The notes under the pieces are model-generated. The model worked only from the letters and a program-made list of their open reading frames with translations, made no database searches and had not been told where the DNA came from. Made by a program: the position numbers and the translations under genes. Below are positions 31,601 to 39,904 of a stretch of 64,000 nucleotides of DNA, piece by piece; within the stretch, counting starts at the first letter, position 1; every line of letters starts with the position of its first letter. This stretch comes from Chondrus crispus (lineage: Eukaryota > Rhodophyta > Florideophyceae > Gigartinales > Gigartinaceae), in contig NW_005179159.1 of NCBI RefSeq assembly GCF_000350225.1, forward strand, positions 1 to 64,000, given 5' to 3'.

Positions 31601-33345
31601 AACCGAAGAGAGCCGTCTTTCTTCGGTACGAGCACCACGGGGGACGCCCACTCGGTGCTCGCAGGTTCGATTACCCCTGCGTTCAACATTTTGTTGACTT
31701 CCTTGGCGACCATCTCCCGCATAGCCGGCCCCTTTCGGTAGGGCATTGAACGTATCGGCTTCGTACCCGGTTCGAGGGGAATGCGGTGTTCGGTCGCTCG
31801 GATCGTTCCGAGCGCCCCGCTCCACAGACTCGAGTGCTTACGGAGCATCTTGAGCACGTGGACCCGGAACTTGTCATCATCGATGTATGACAAGTCGATT
31901 TCTTTTTCCCAATCCTCCGGCGGATTTTCGGGATCCTTTTCAGAGGCGGGTGCGGTGCCCCCTTCCGGCGGCGGACACTTCGCCGGTCGGCCGTCCGTAC
32001 CGGCTCCTCTCTTCTCAACGGTTGCCCCCTGGGCGGAGCCTGGTCGACCAGCTCCTGCCGTTCCGACTTGATCGGTCAAGTCGGTGAGGTGTAGCGCGTG
32101 CGCGATCCCCTCGGCGATGCGACGTTCGGGCGTCAAGATCGCGAGGGGGTTGCGCTTCGCGTATCCCACGACGGTGTGCTTCGGAAGCCGCCTTTCCTGT
32201 CGCGAAAAGTTCGCGAAGATGACGTCGAAGGTCTGGTTCGGCAGGACCTCGACGACGCCGTTCGTCAGCCTCACTCCATGTCGGTGTTGGAGTGACGGCT
32301 TCGGCTCTATAAACACGAGTCCCCTCCCCGTCGTAGTAACGCGCACACGGGCCTGCGACCTCGCGGGAATGGTAACCCAGCGGGCGATTCGGATCGCCTG
32401 CGGGGCTTCGTCGCGTGCGTCAGCCCGGCTTGTCTGACGTCCGTGCCGCCTGGTTGGGGGAGTCGGCTCCCCCTTCCCGTCGACGATGGCAACGGAGCCA
32501 CCTTGGCGGAGCTCCAACCGTTGAGCTTCGATGTCGATACTTCGTACGTGTGTATCGATGAAGGCCGTACCAAGGAGGACCGGCACGGCGAGCTGGTCCG
32601 CCACGACGAACGGAATTCGGAACGTCGTGTTCCTCAACCGCACGGCCAGGCGTACGACGGCCGAGAGCTTAAGCGGGTTGCTATTCGCGCCTGCCAATCG
32701 GGGCAGTGGCGCGTCGCGGATGACGTACCGCGACCAATCGGGAGGAAGGTCCGCCTTCCTCACCAGATTGTACCCTGAGCACGTATCAACGGCGATCGTG
32801 CGGGGCTTGAAGGCATTTCCCTCCGTGGCTATCGAGCCGAGGACGTTGTAAATCTTCGACGTCATAAGGCAAATGACGCCGTCGACCACCTTCGGCGTGC
32901 CCGGCTCGGCGAGATCGTTCCGCCTGGGCCGCCGGCGCCGATTCCGACTTCTCTTCCGCGTCCTTCGGCCTTGGTCGCGGGGCGCCCTTCGGTCGGCCGC
33001 GTCCCCGCGACAAGTCGCGTTCGTACGCGGCTTGAATTCTTCTGGCGGCCCCGGGTCCCCCTGGGTCGGGCCGCTGGCGCGTTCGATGCGCTTCTTGTTA
33101 GGCACTTGGCTCACGGTTGCCACAGTGCCTTCCTTCATGTGCGCCGGGCTCACGGTTGCCTCAGCGTCTTCGTCCTTTCGCACCGAGCTTACGGGTGTCT
33201 CGGTGCGCTTGCGCGGGGTTGAGGGGAATAATATCGGTAAACATTCCCCTCCCCTGCAGGGGACAAATAGGGGCGGGTCAAGGTTGGTTTGACAAGACGG
33301 TTCACGCGACCGCGCGAACGTAACCGTCTTTACGGGTTTTTCGAA
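28630..33345 (-). CDS. pol: Gypsy Pol polyprotein with chromodomain
   Basis: This frame opens at 33345, overlaps the end of gag by 13 bases in the -1 frame, and runs uninterrupted to TGA 28630. Counting from 33183: retropepsin-like VDTCSGYNLV (Asp 133, with Cys where the family has Gly); reverse transcriptase with FTTLDCNSGYWQ and YLDD (628-631); RNase H with MIDTDAS and RTDHDA; integrase with an H1088, H1095, C1125, C1128 zinc site and catalytic D1157, D1217 and E1253. A GPY-type motif follows and, at 1452-1500, a chromodomain (VERLLRH, FLIKWADYDTPTW). Chromodomains steer such elements to chromatin marks. There is no ATG of its own, so a Gag-Pol fusion is expected. Confidence 0.95.
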   Translation of the reverse strand, partial: FEKPVKTVTFARSREPSCQTNLDPPLFVPCRGGECLPILFPSTPRKRTETPVSSVRKDEDAEATVSPAHMKEGTVATVSQVPNKKRIERASGPTQGDPGPPEEFKPRTNATCRGDAADRRAPRDQGRRTRKRSRNRRRRPRRNDLAEPGTPKVVDGVICLMTSKIYNVLGSIATEGNAFKPRTIAVDTCSGYNLVRKADLPPDWSRYVIRDAPLPRLAGANSNPLKLSAVVRLAVRLRNTTFRIPFVVADQLAVPVLLGTAFIDTHVRSIDIEAQRLELRQGGSVAIVDGKGEPTPPTRRHGRQTSRADARDEAPQAIRIARWVTIPARSQARVRVTTTGRGLVFIEPKPSLQHRHGVRLTNGVVEVLPNQTFDVIFANFSRQERRLPKHTVVGYAKRNPLAILTPERRIAEGIAHALHLTDLTDQVGTAGAGRPGSAQGATVEKRGAGTDGRPAKCPPPEGGTAPASEKDPENPPEDWEKEIDLSYIDDDKFRVHVLKMLRKHSSLWSGALGTIRATEHRIPLEPGTKPIRSMPYRKGPAMREMVAKEVNKMLNAGVIEPASTEWASPVVLVPKKDGSLRFCVDYRRLNAKTAADSYPLPRMDDCIDSLGDAAVFTTLDCNSGYWQIPVAPEDRDKTTFTTHMGTFRHLRMPFGLKGAPATFQRALDIILSGVRWQICLVYLDDVILFSRTHGEHAKHLDTVLSLLRSAGISLKLKKCSFFQPKVHYLGHVISPGKLSVAEAAADAFKTFTFPRTLRQVRSYLGACNVYRRFVKGFAKIARPLTDMTRKDADPNFDDPTELQLQAFEALKDRMISPPILALPRYGRPYMIDTDASAYQLGCTLLQEHEGANDWRPVGYWSYSLSDSERNYSATERECFAVVWAVRTLRPYIEGTKFIVRTDHDALRWLMSLTESSGRLTRWRLRLAEYDFTIQYRPGRVHQVPDALSRLVSPRVTDDPRPVVEVDDDIPTFDAGTTVRDMSDELADHVCTASCDHKAVHVFVTTRNQAGSRRASRVRTRDEPRGDDEAPALEGPTSFWEENDEFDAVDIERAEQPEVGAPASTVAPPQDDLPAPLTLEEIAEEQRVDDFCQTVLARQSESRDSAFFEDHHGVLKRRHPFDPDIVQVVVPRTLRARLLQLCHTPTIAGHPGQNRMYFALRREYYWPHLAADVAATVRGCRTCAMNRVKLRKHLNRLKLFPATRPLESLAIDILGPLPKTKAGKRFLLVITDRFTKLTQVVALRTVTAYTVAVAFCDAWVFKYGVPRSLLSDNGPQFNAKFFHSTCRVLGVTNLYTSAYHPQTNGQVERYNRTIASMLRNYVGEHQDDWDVYVGPLTYAYNSHVHRTTSTTPFELVLSRPPPEFSLRRADGDAPPSDRGNARAEFLKTLDDTIQKAYGSLRRTQARYKRDFDKRVRRLNARIKPGNYVYLNPTDGAKTSNKLASPAVGPYRVLANDRRTITIDRDGVTERVSADRCVYAPPPTGAPRASTTTPSDLADKVTEGTQYAVERLLRHRGMEDGTIEFLIKWADYDTPTWTARTHVPEELVSRYAQRLRRRTGRNLTSDVNADVHA

Positions 33346-35891
33346 CTACCCGAGCTGTCAGTGCTATTCGCTTGGCTATCGTTAGCTAGCGCGTCGACGG
33401 GCCCCTGGCCGCGCGGATGGGGACGGTTTCCCCACTCCGACTGGGCATCTTCTACGAAGTAATCGGATACTTCGTGGCCTTGGATTGCAACGTCCGGCCG
33501 TTGCAATATTCGAGGGGCGGAGAGAACGGGCTCCCCTCCGCCTCCTTCTGTGGGCTGGGGGTGCGTCTCACCAGCCCAGTCTTGGAGGTACATGATGGCG
33601 TTCTGTACCCCTTGGGGCAACGGGGGTCGGCCCCGGTCGCCTCGCCCATCTCGACGGGGATATCGCGTATCCATCCGACGAGAGTCACGTCGATCCCTTT
33701 GATCGGTCCCCGGGTATCGGTACCCGCCTTCACGAGGGGCAAAACGGACGCCCCCACCCGATCGGCTCGGGTCACCTCGACGCGGGCCTCGGTCTGCCCG
33801 CGTAGACTGCTGGATGAGATTGCGCATTCCGGGGCGCGTCTCCATCTGATAGCGGTAGTTCCTGTACGCCGTGAACTGACGTTGTTCAGGAGACAGGAAC
33901 GGGCACGCGTACATGGCGTGGCCGTACGTCCGGCACAGCCAACAAATGTACGCGCTGCCATCGGTCGACGCGAAAGTCGCCGCGTGGCGTGCCTCCTCAT
34001 CGGTGAGTCGAGGCACGTTAGGCAGCCCGCGGTCTCCTTCTCGACGGGAGATATCCAGCTCGGCCATGTTGTGGTTCGGACCACCCATGGCCCTCGGCGT
34101 GTGTGCGAACGCCGTTGCGAAGCTTCCGGTCGAACCGGGGGAAGCTGGCGTAGGGGGTCGGCCCCCTGCCCGTTCGAAGCCTTGCGTGATGAGGACAGGG
34201 TCGGCCTGCCACTCATCTTCTCCAATGTGGAGGGCGGTCGCCGGCGAACTTGTTCCGTGCGACCTTGGAGTTCGGACTCCCTTCGCTGCCGGCTTCGGGT
34301 CCGGCAGCGGCAACCCGCGACGAGCGCGGTAGGTTGTACCCTCGGCCGTTGCGATACGGCGAATCGTTGAGAGTTCGGTCTTCTGTTGTCCGGGCAACCT
34401 TTGCATCGTCTCTGCCACTGCGGCCCGGGTCGCAGTGGACAGCCCGCGCACGAAGTAATGCGCGAGAGCTTGTTCTGAGAACACGGCCGTGCATCGGAAC
34501 GCGGCGGATTCCAGCCGGTCTGCGAACGTGTTCTCGGTTTCGTGAGGAAGCTGTCGCGCCGACGCGACAGCATCAAACGCTTCCCCCAACACGTCGTCGG
34601 TTAGGTAGCGTTTGATAAATTGGTTGACGAGACCAGGCCAGCTCGTGTCGTCGTGGAGCTGGCCGGCGCGGAGGCCGCGCATGGTGTAACTCGTATACAA
34701 CCGCTCCGCGTCCCGCTCGAGGAAGTGAGCGAAGACACGGATTGCCACACCTTCGGTCAGGTGCTGGGCATTGAAGGTTATCCGGATATCCTTCAGAAAC
34801 GGGAGCAACTGAATCGCGTCAGTACCGTCGAAGCTCTTCATCGTGGGACGGAGCCCACGGCAGCGTTGGACGTACTTCGCGATCCGTCCGGCGTCACCCG
34901 AGGTAACGAGCCTCGAGGTGTTGTCCAACCGATACATGCGGTAGTTCGCGACGGCGCTGAACTCCTGTATCATGGTGTGGACGGGCTCGAGCCCGGGTTC
35001 GGCGGGGCCCAACGTTCCGAACGGCGTGACGGGCAACGTTCGGACGTCGACGGGGCCGGGATGCACGGTAAGATCCGCTGGCTGGTAGCCGCCCCAGCGA
35101 GGATCGAAGGGGAGAATCGGTTCCCCTGATCCGCGGGCGACTCCTCCACGGCCACGGTCGGGTTCGTCCGGTACCCGTCGGGACTGCCGCATGCTTCCGG
35201 ATGCATACGGCAGGGCTTGAGTCTCGGACGCGAAGTTCGCGTCCGCCGTCGGCTTGATGTCCTCCGCCCTCCGACTGGTGACGGCTCCAGTCGGGGGCCA
35301 CTCCTGCGCTCCGGATGCGCCCGGAGGAACAGTGGCACCGGGCCCACTCGAGGGGGCTCCGGGCGGCCTCTCGGCCGAGGTCTGTTCCATCTCACGGGCA
35401 CGGCGGCGCGTTGAGTTGAGCTCCGCGGCCATGTGCGCGAACGCTCCCATCTGTTCGGCTGATGGGAAGGGTTGCGGGTCGCGTCGGACCCCGGAGTTTG
35501 CACTCGCGGGTCGACCCGCAACGTCCACGGCGGGGGAATCGATGCGCGCCTCTTCGACCAGTACCAAACGGGACTGTAGCTGGTCGACGAGAGCGCGCAG
35601 GTTCTCCAAGGACTGAGTTACGCGCTCAAACCTTCCCTCGCGGAGGGAGCGCAACTCATCCATACAGCGGGCGTAGACGCTGTCGGAGACGTCGATACGG
35701 AGGGATGTTCGGACATCTTCGATATACTCCGCGATGCGATCGTACATCGCGCGAGCGCGTCCTTCGGAGAAGTCGGGCGACGGTTCGCGGTCTCGGAGAC
35801 CAGCGTCGCCGTCGCCGACTCGGACGCGGAGCGCGGCCTCTCGCACATCGGCGGGCTCCGAGCGAATCGAGGTGGGATATTCGCCACTCAT
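33330..35891 (-). CDS. gag: Gypsy Gag
   Basis: This 853-residue protein starts at ATG 35891, about 80 bases inside the 5' LTR. The N-terminal 150 residues are helical and charged (EYIEDVRTSLRIDV), followed by a Pro/Arg/Ser-rich linker. The capsid region includes MKSFDGTDAIQLLPFLKDI and LVNQFIKRYLTDDVL. A canonical zinc knuckle CWLCRTYGHAMYAC (C-x2-C-x4-H-x4-C) lies near residue 650. The tail is Arg/Gly-rich. There are no breaks. The protein resembles the two decayed Gag fragments at 13140-17098, so related families colonised this locus repeatedly. Confidence 0.93.
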   Translation of the reverse strand: MSGEYPTSIRSEPADVREAALRVRVGDGDAGLRDREPSPDFSEGRARAMYDRIAEYIEDVRTSLRIDVSDSVYARCMDELRSLREGRFERVTQSLENLRALVDQLQSRLVLVEEARIDSPAVDVAGRPASANSGVRRDPQPFPSAEQMGAFAHMAAELNSTRRRAREMEQTSAERPPGAPSSGPGATVPPGASGAQEWPPTGAVTSRRAEDIKPTADANFASETQALPYASGSMRQSRRVPDEPDRGRGGVARGSGEPILPFDPRWGGYQPADLTVHPGPVDVRTLPVTPFGTLGPAEPGLEPVHTMIQEFSAVANYRMYRLDNTSRLVTSGDAGRIAKYVQRCRGLRPTMKSFDGTDAIQLLPFLKDIRITFNAQHLTEGVAIRVFAHFLERDAERLYTSYTMRGLRAGQLHDDTSWPGLVNQFIKRYLTDDVLGEAFDAVASARQLPHETENTFADRLESAAFRCTAVFSEQALAHYFVRGLSTATRAAVAETMQRLPGQQKTELSTIRRIATAEGTTYRARRGLPLPDPKPAAKGVRTPRSHGTSSPATALHIGEDEWQADPVLITQGFERAGGRPPTPASPGSTGSFATAFAHTPRAMGGPNHNMAELDISRREGDRGLPNVPRLTDEEARHAATFASTDGSAYICWLCRTYGHAMYACPFLSPEQRQFTAYRNYRYQMETRPGMRNLIQQSTRADRGPRRGDPSRSGGGVRFAPREGGYRYPGTDQRDRRDSRRMDTRYPRRDGRGDRGRPPLPQGVQNAIMYLQDWAGETHPQPTEGGGGEPVLSAPRILQRPDVAIQGHEVSDYFVEDAQSEWGNRPHPRGQGPVDALANDSQANSTDSSGSSKNP
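33336..33342 (-). promoter_or_regulatory. candidate -1 frameshift site of the Gypsy element
   Basis: On minus the gag codons read TCG AAA AAC CCG TAA. Slipping back one base on G-AAA-AAC enters the pol frame. The site differs from the classical A-AAA-AAC only in its first base and sits two codons before the gag stop. Confidence 0.6.
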
Positions 35892-35954
35892 CTCGACGCG
35901 TACGGACGCGGAGGTAAACGATAGTCTTCTCGGTTCGATCTTGAGAGTCTTCTA

Positions 35955-35967
35955 GGTCGGGAGACCA
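35955..35967 (-). promoter_or_regulatory. Gypsy primer binding site
   Basis: On minus the sequence TGGTCTCCCGACC begins one base inside the 5' LTR and starts with the TGG that pairs with tRNA CCA. I cannot name the tRNA with confidence. Confidence 0.65.
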
Positions 35968-35968
35968 C

Positions 35969-36560
35969 TGTAGTATAATCACCCCCAACGACGAGGGGGG
36001 TGAGTACTGACAGTTCGGAAAGACCCCGATCGGCGGGAAGACAGAAGCACGGCCCACCCACGGTACCGAGCACGGGCTCGAGGTAGCGGTGGTAGAGCGG
36101 GATCGGGGAGGACGCGCGCACGCGCGAGCGGTTCTACGCCTCGACGCCCCGGAGCGGTACTGGGTGACGATCCAGTACCGACGGGCGGAGGCGGAGCCGG
36201 TCGTGGGCGTGCTACGCGCGTCCTCAACCCGCGCGCGGTGCTACTTCTAGGTAAAACGGACGGAAGTACCTAAAAGTAAGCGGGCGGACCAAGGTGGAGG
36301 ATCCTTGACAAGTCCGTGCTTGTCGTCCTCCACCGCCGGCGGTCCGCTCATATTTAATGTACATCGTAGTCTATCATAACTCTACAGTAGTGCCGGTCTA
36401 CCGACACTGTAGCGCTGTCAGCCGGCGGGGCTGACAGTCCACGTGTAGTACGCGTCCCGTACACGTGGAGGACACGTGTGTGCGCGCATGGCTGTAAGGC
36501 TCGTTGCCTTACTGTCCCTGATCCAATCCTAATCTAATTTGCGTTTGGGGTTATACCACA
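35969..36560 (-). repeat. Gypsy 5' LTR
   Basis: This is the 592-bp partner of the left LTR, with two differences seen near 36233 and 36243. On its right it abuts the truncated LTR of another copy. Confidence 0.93.
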
Positions 36561-36930
36561 GGAGATAGGCACGGGCTTGTCCTCAACCGACCGCCAAGGT
36601 CAGTCCACCCAGCTTATTCAAAACGTCGCCTTCGTGCTTCGCACGCGTTAAGTCGGAGCCGAGCCGGAGTGGAGGCGCAACACGCAAGCGAGCACGGAAC
36701 CGCCTCCGCCCGTCAGCACTGGTACGTCACCCAGTGCTGCTCCGCGGCGTTGAGGCGTCGATCCGCTCGTGCGTGCGCGCGTCCCTGCTCGCTTCCGCTC
36801 TACCACCGCTACCCGGGCCCCAGCCCGGTTCCGTAGCTTGTTGGCCCGCTTCACCCCTTCTCCGATCCGGGGTTTACAGGTCGAACTGCGCATACACCTC
36901 CAGTCGTCTGGGGGTGTTTATGCTACATCT
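36561..36930 (+). repeat. truncated LTR of a related Gypsy family
   Basis: This is similar to the second half of the solo LTR at 37424-38124, in plus orientation. It shares the hairpin loop region, GGGTGTTTATGCTACA-type end and order of motifs. Its first half is missing at the junction with the intact Gypsy element. Confidence 0.75.
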
Positions 36931-36959
36931 TCATCTCGAGTAAAGAGGGGTTTGCGGCC

Positions 36960-37150
36960 TCATCTCTGAAGTGCTTTGTTCGTCTGTTTGCTCATCCGCT
37001 GAAGTGTTGAATATGACACACAATGTGACTTCGCACATTTGCGTATTGAGATGTTGGAGGTTCGTAGACTGTGAAGGGCTTTGTCGTATTTCTCGCTTCG
37101 TGCATCAGGTTTTGGAGCGAGTACGCGTTTTGGGATCATCGAGGCTAACG
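36960..37150 (-). pseudogene. helix-turn-helix fragment of a transposase
   Basis: On minus the frame reads KYDKALHSLRTSNISIRKCA, then SHCVSYSTLQRM. This is the layout of a psq/CENP-B-like DNA-binding helix-turn-helix found at the start of pogo-type transposases. No catalytic part follows, and the frame has no ATG. Confidence 0.5.
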
Positions 37151-37418
37151 AGGATGCGAATGACAAAAGGAGGGAAGTGACGAAGTCGCGAGGCTGCTGT
37201 GGCGGATTGTGAAGGTATATCGAGGCACAAAGTTGGTGATCGATTGAATGAAGCCTGCCAAAAAGGCTCGTCGTGTCAGATTTGAAATCGTATGAGCCGT
37301 TCTGACGACAAGCGAACTAGAGTGTTTCGAAGGCTGTTTGAAATGGCGCATGTAGATAATTTTAATTGCCAAAGCGACCTAAATTAGTCCTCTGACCCAG
37401 ATTTGGTGCACCCGATGA

Positions 37419-38129
37419 TAACATGTAGTATAACCCCCCCCTGGGGCCTTTTTAGTTAGATTAGATCAATACCAGGATCCTCTACGGTACAGCTCGACGC
37501 TCTGCAGTAACACCGCGCGTGTCCACGTGTACACCACGGGGACAAGGGACACGCGCATACACGTGCACACGTGTACCACGCGCGACCGAAGCGCGCACGC
37601 ACTACGGGTGATACGTGTCCTGTCAGCCTCGACATAGCTGACAGTATTACAGTGCAGGCAGACCTGCACTACAGTAGCCCACTACAGTACCTCGGTACTG
37701 TAGTGTTATGATAGATTGTTTTGTATATTAAATATGGAGCGGACCGGCGGCGGTGGAGGGGGACAAGCACGGACTTGTCACCCACCGACCGTCAAGGTCC
37801 GACTTCCCGCTTATTCTAAGGTAGCGCTCGCTAACTACCCTAGAGCGGCACCGAGCGTGGGTTGAGGACGCGCGCGGTACGCCCACGAGTCGGCTTCGCC
37901 TCCGCCCGTCGGTACTGGATCGTTACCCAGTACCGCGCCGGAGCGTCGAGGCGTCGAACCGCTCGCGCGTACCGGCGTCCTCCCCGTTCCCGCTCTACCA
38001 CGCTACCCGGGCCCGCTGCCCGGTGCCGTTAGCTGGTGTCCTGCTTCACCCCCGTCTTCCCGATCGGACGGGGTCTCGGTCGAACTGTGCATACACCCCT
38101 ATTTCTGGGGGTGTTTATGCTACACAACA
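37419..38129 (+). mobile_element. solo LTR
   Basis: The LTR runs 37424-38124 (701 bp), from TGTAGTATAACC to TTTATGCTACA. Flanks TAACA and CAACA agree at four of five bases and are taken as an aged target duplication. It is related to the LTRs of the intact Gypsy element but lies in the opposite orientation. Confidence 0.8.
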
Positions 38130-38389
38130 GATTGAGAGCTCAAATTCCAGAAATTATCTGAATCACGACAACCAACAAATGGCACTCATAGATGTGTTAC
38201 ACGTACCGAAAGCATAGGAATCATCGCAACTAGAACCGTTTTCAAAAAAACGCGGACAAATACAGAGAAGGGACTGTGTTAGATAAAACGTTCAACTTTT
38301 ACGTAAGCCTCTACCATTCCTCGCCGCCATTCCCGAAACTCTTTCCCAATCTCGATATTTTTCTATAAATCCTCTCATCACTCCCCAGG

Positions 38390-39628
38390 GCGCAGCGAAT
38401 GCGCTTCACTTGCTTGCAGAGGCCGCTGTAGACAGAGCAGCTGAGATACAGCAGCACAGCCGTGAGGAAGAATGGAGCGCATCCGACGAGGAGTCGGACT
38501 TGGCTTGCCCTATCATCGACGCATTCTACAGTGAGGCCGGCCCACCCATGTTTCTCCATATGACCAACTTCACAGCCCAGTAATTCAACCTTCTTTTGGA
38601 GGCCTCTTCCGATTTCATCCGAGACAATTGGAACACTGGACGAGGCCGAAAAACGTCGGTCGCAAACAAGGACATTCTTTTTATGACGTTTGCGTCTGTA
38701 AAGCATAGGGGAACATGGGAATGGTTAGCTTCAAAATTTGCTATGAAAGGACCAACTTTCGAGGGCCTGGTGCTACGATTTCTTGGTTTGATGGCGGACG
38801 AAATGTATCGAGTGTATGTAGAAAAAAATGATGACACTTTCCTAATGATGGCGTTAATGGAGAGGGGGCGTACTTTTAGACACTTTTCACTCGCACGGTA
38901 CGCCACCGATGTTATCTTTCAGCAGAGCAACTGCCCTGTTAGGACGATGCAGGAAGGAAAGCATTACTATTCCGGGAAGCACAAATTGTATGGTCTGAAG
39001 ACTGAGGTTTCTGTTTTGCCCACGGGGCTAGCGATTGGATGCAGCAAACACTATGGTGGTTCAGTGGCGGATATAGAAATAATGAGCAGGATGAAAGTTC
39101 TATCACAGGCAGTGGCTCGAGAAAAAAGGTGATGAATCAAGTGTTGCTGATATCGGGCCGCTGACCGATGACTTTCCAGGGAAATGGGCAGTACTCGCTG
39201 ATAAAGGGTACCAAGGAGCTACTGAGATGTTGAGGGTTGTGCATCCCGTGAATCGGACAAAGAACAGAGCCATTACGCGCGACGAGGAGCGATTCAATTG
39301 CAAGGTGTCGGGGGACCGAATTATTGTTGAAAACTTTTTTGCTCGGTTTTGTTCTCTGTGGACTGTTGTTGGGAGCAAGTTTCGGTGGGCTGAGGCGTCA
39401 TACGATACTATTTTTTGTTTCTGTCTTGCAATGACTAATTTGCATGTCAAGTGGAACCCGCTGAGGGCTGGGGATCGGGACTTCTACGTGGGATGGAAGA
39501 ATCGTCTCTACAAGCTAGGGGATGAGCGAGTGACGAAGTGCAGGCAAGGACAGGCGCTGTATAGGGAACGTCGTCGACAACGTTTAAATGTCCAGATGCG
39601 TGGTGCCAGTTTGGGAACGGAAACATAG
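38390..39628 (+). pseudogene. PIF/Harbinger-like transposase, two lesions
   Basis: The frame can be followed from about 38390 (EEEWSASDEESDLACPI) through a TAA at 38581 into a DDE_Tnp_4-type domain. The motifs are YATDVIFQQ (first Asp), GKHYYSGKHKLYGLK, and SVADIEIM (second Asp). After a one-base shift near 39085 come ADKGYQGA, NRAITRDEERFN and DRIIVENFFARF (Glu). Apart from one nonsense codon and one shift it is complete. I did not find its terminal repeats or a separate Myb-like partner gene. Confidence 0.78.
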
Positions 39629-39904
39629 GCTCCGTGAGAAACGCTGATGTTTTGCAAGAACATAGCACTTTTCTGTAAACAAATTGCCATTTTGGATGTC
39701 AGACGTCGTTTTCCATTATAATTTGGCGGTTGTTGCATTGCTGTGTGGTCAGGATGTCGTCGATTTTTTTTTTGAAGTGCGGCTGCCTTTCCTTTATCAG
39801 CTGTGATTTACGCAAAAAGCGAGCTTTTGACGCAAAGCCCTAATGAATAAGGTAGAAGTTACGAGTGGTGCGATAGGGAGATTCGGGAAATAATCATCCC
39901 GGAC

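Larger units (their letters stand above)
24347..36560 (-). mobile_element. young chromodomain Gypsy (Ty3-type) retrotransposon
   Basis: Two 592-bp LTRs (24347-24938 and 35969-36560) begin and end TG...CA and differ at two bases that I can see. The element reads on minus, so the right LTR is its 5' LTR. The gag and pol frames are open. A 3.7-kb region lies between the pol stop and the 3' LTR, an unusual size, and contains a hairpin-repeat array. There is no target duplication: the left flank is ATGAA and the right flank GGAGA. The right neighbour is a truncated LTR of a related family, so the locus was rearranged during or after insertion. Confidence 0.95.
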
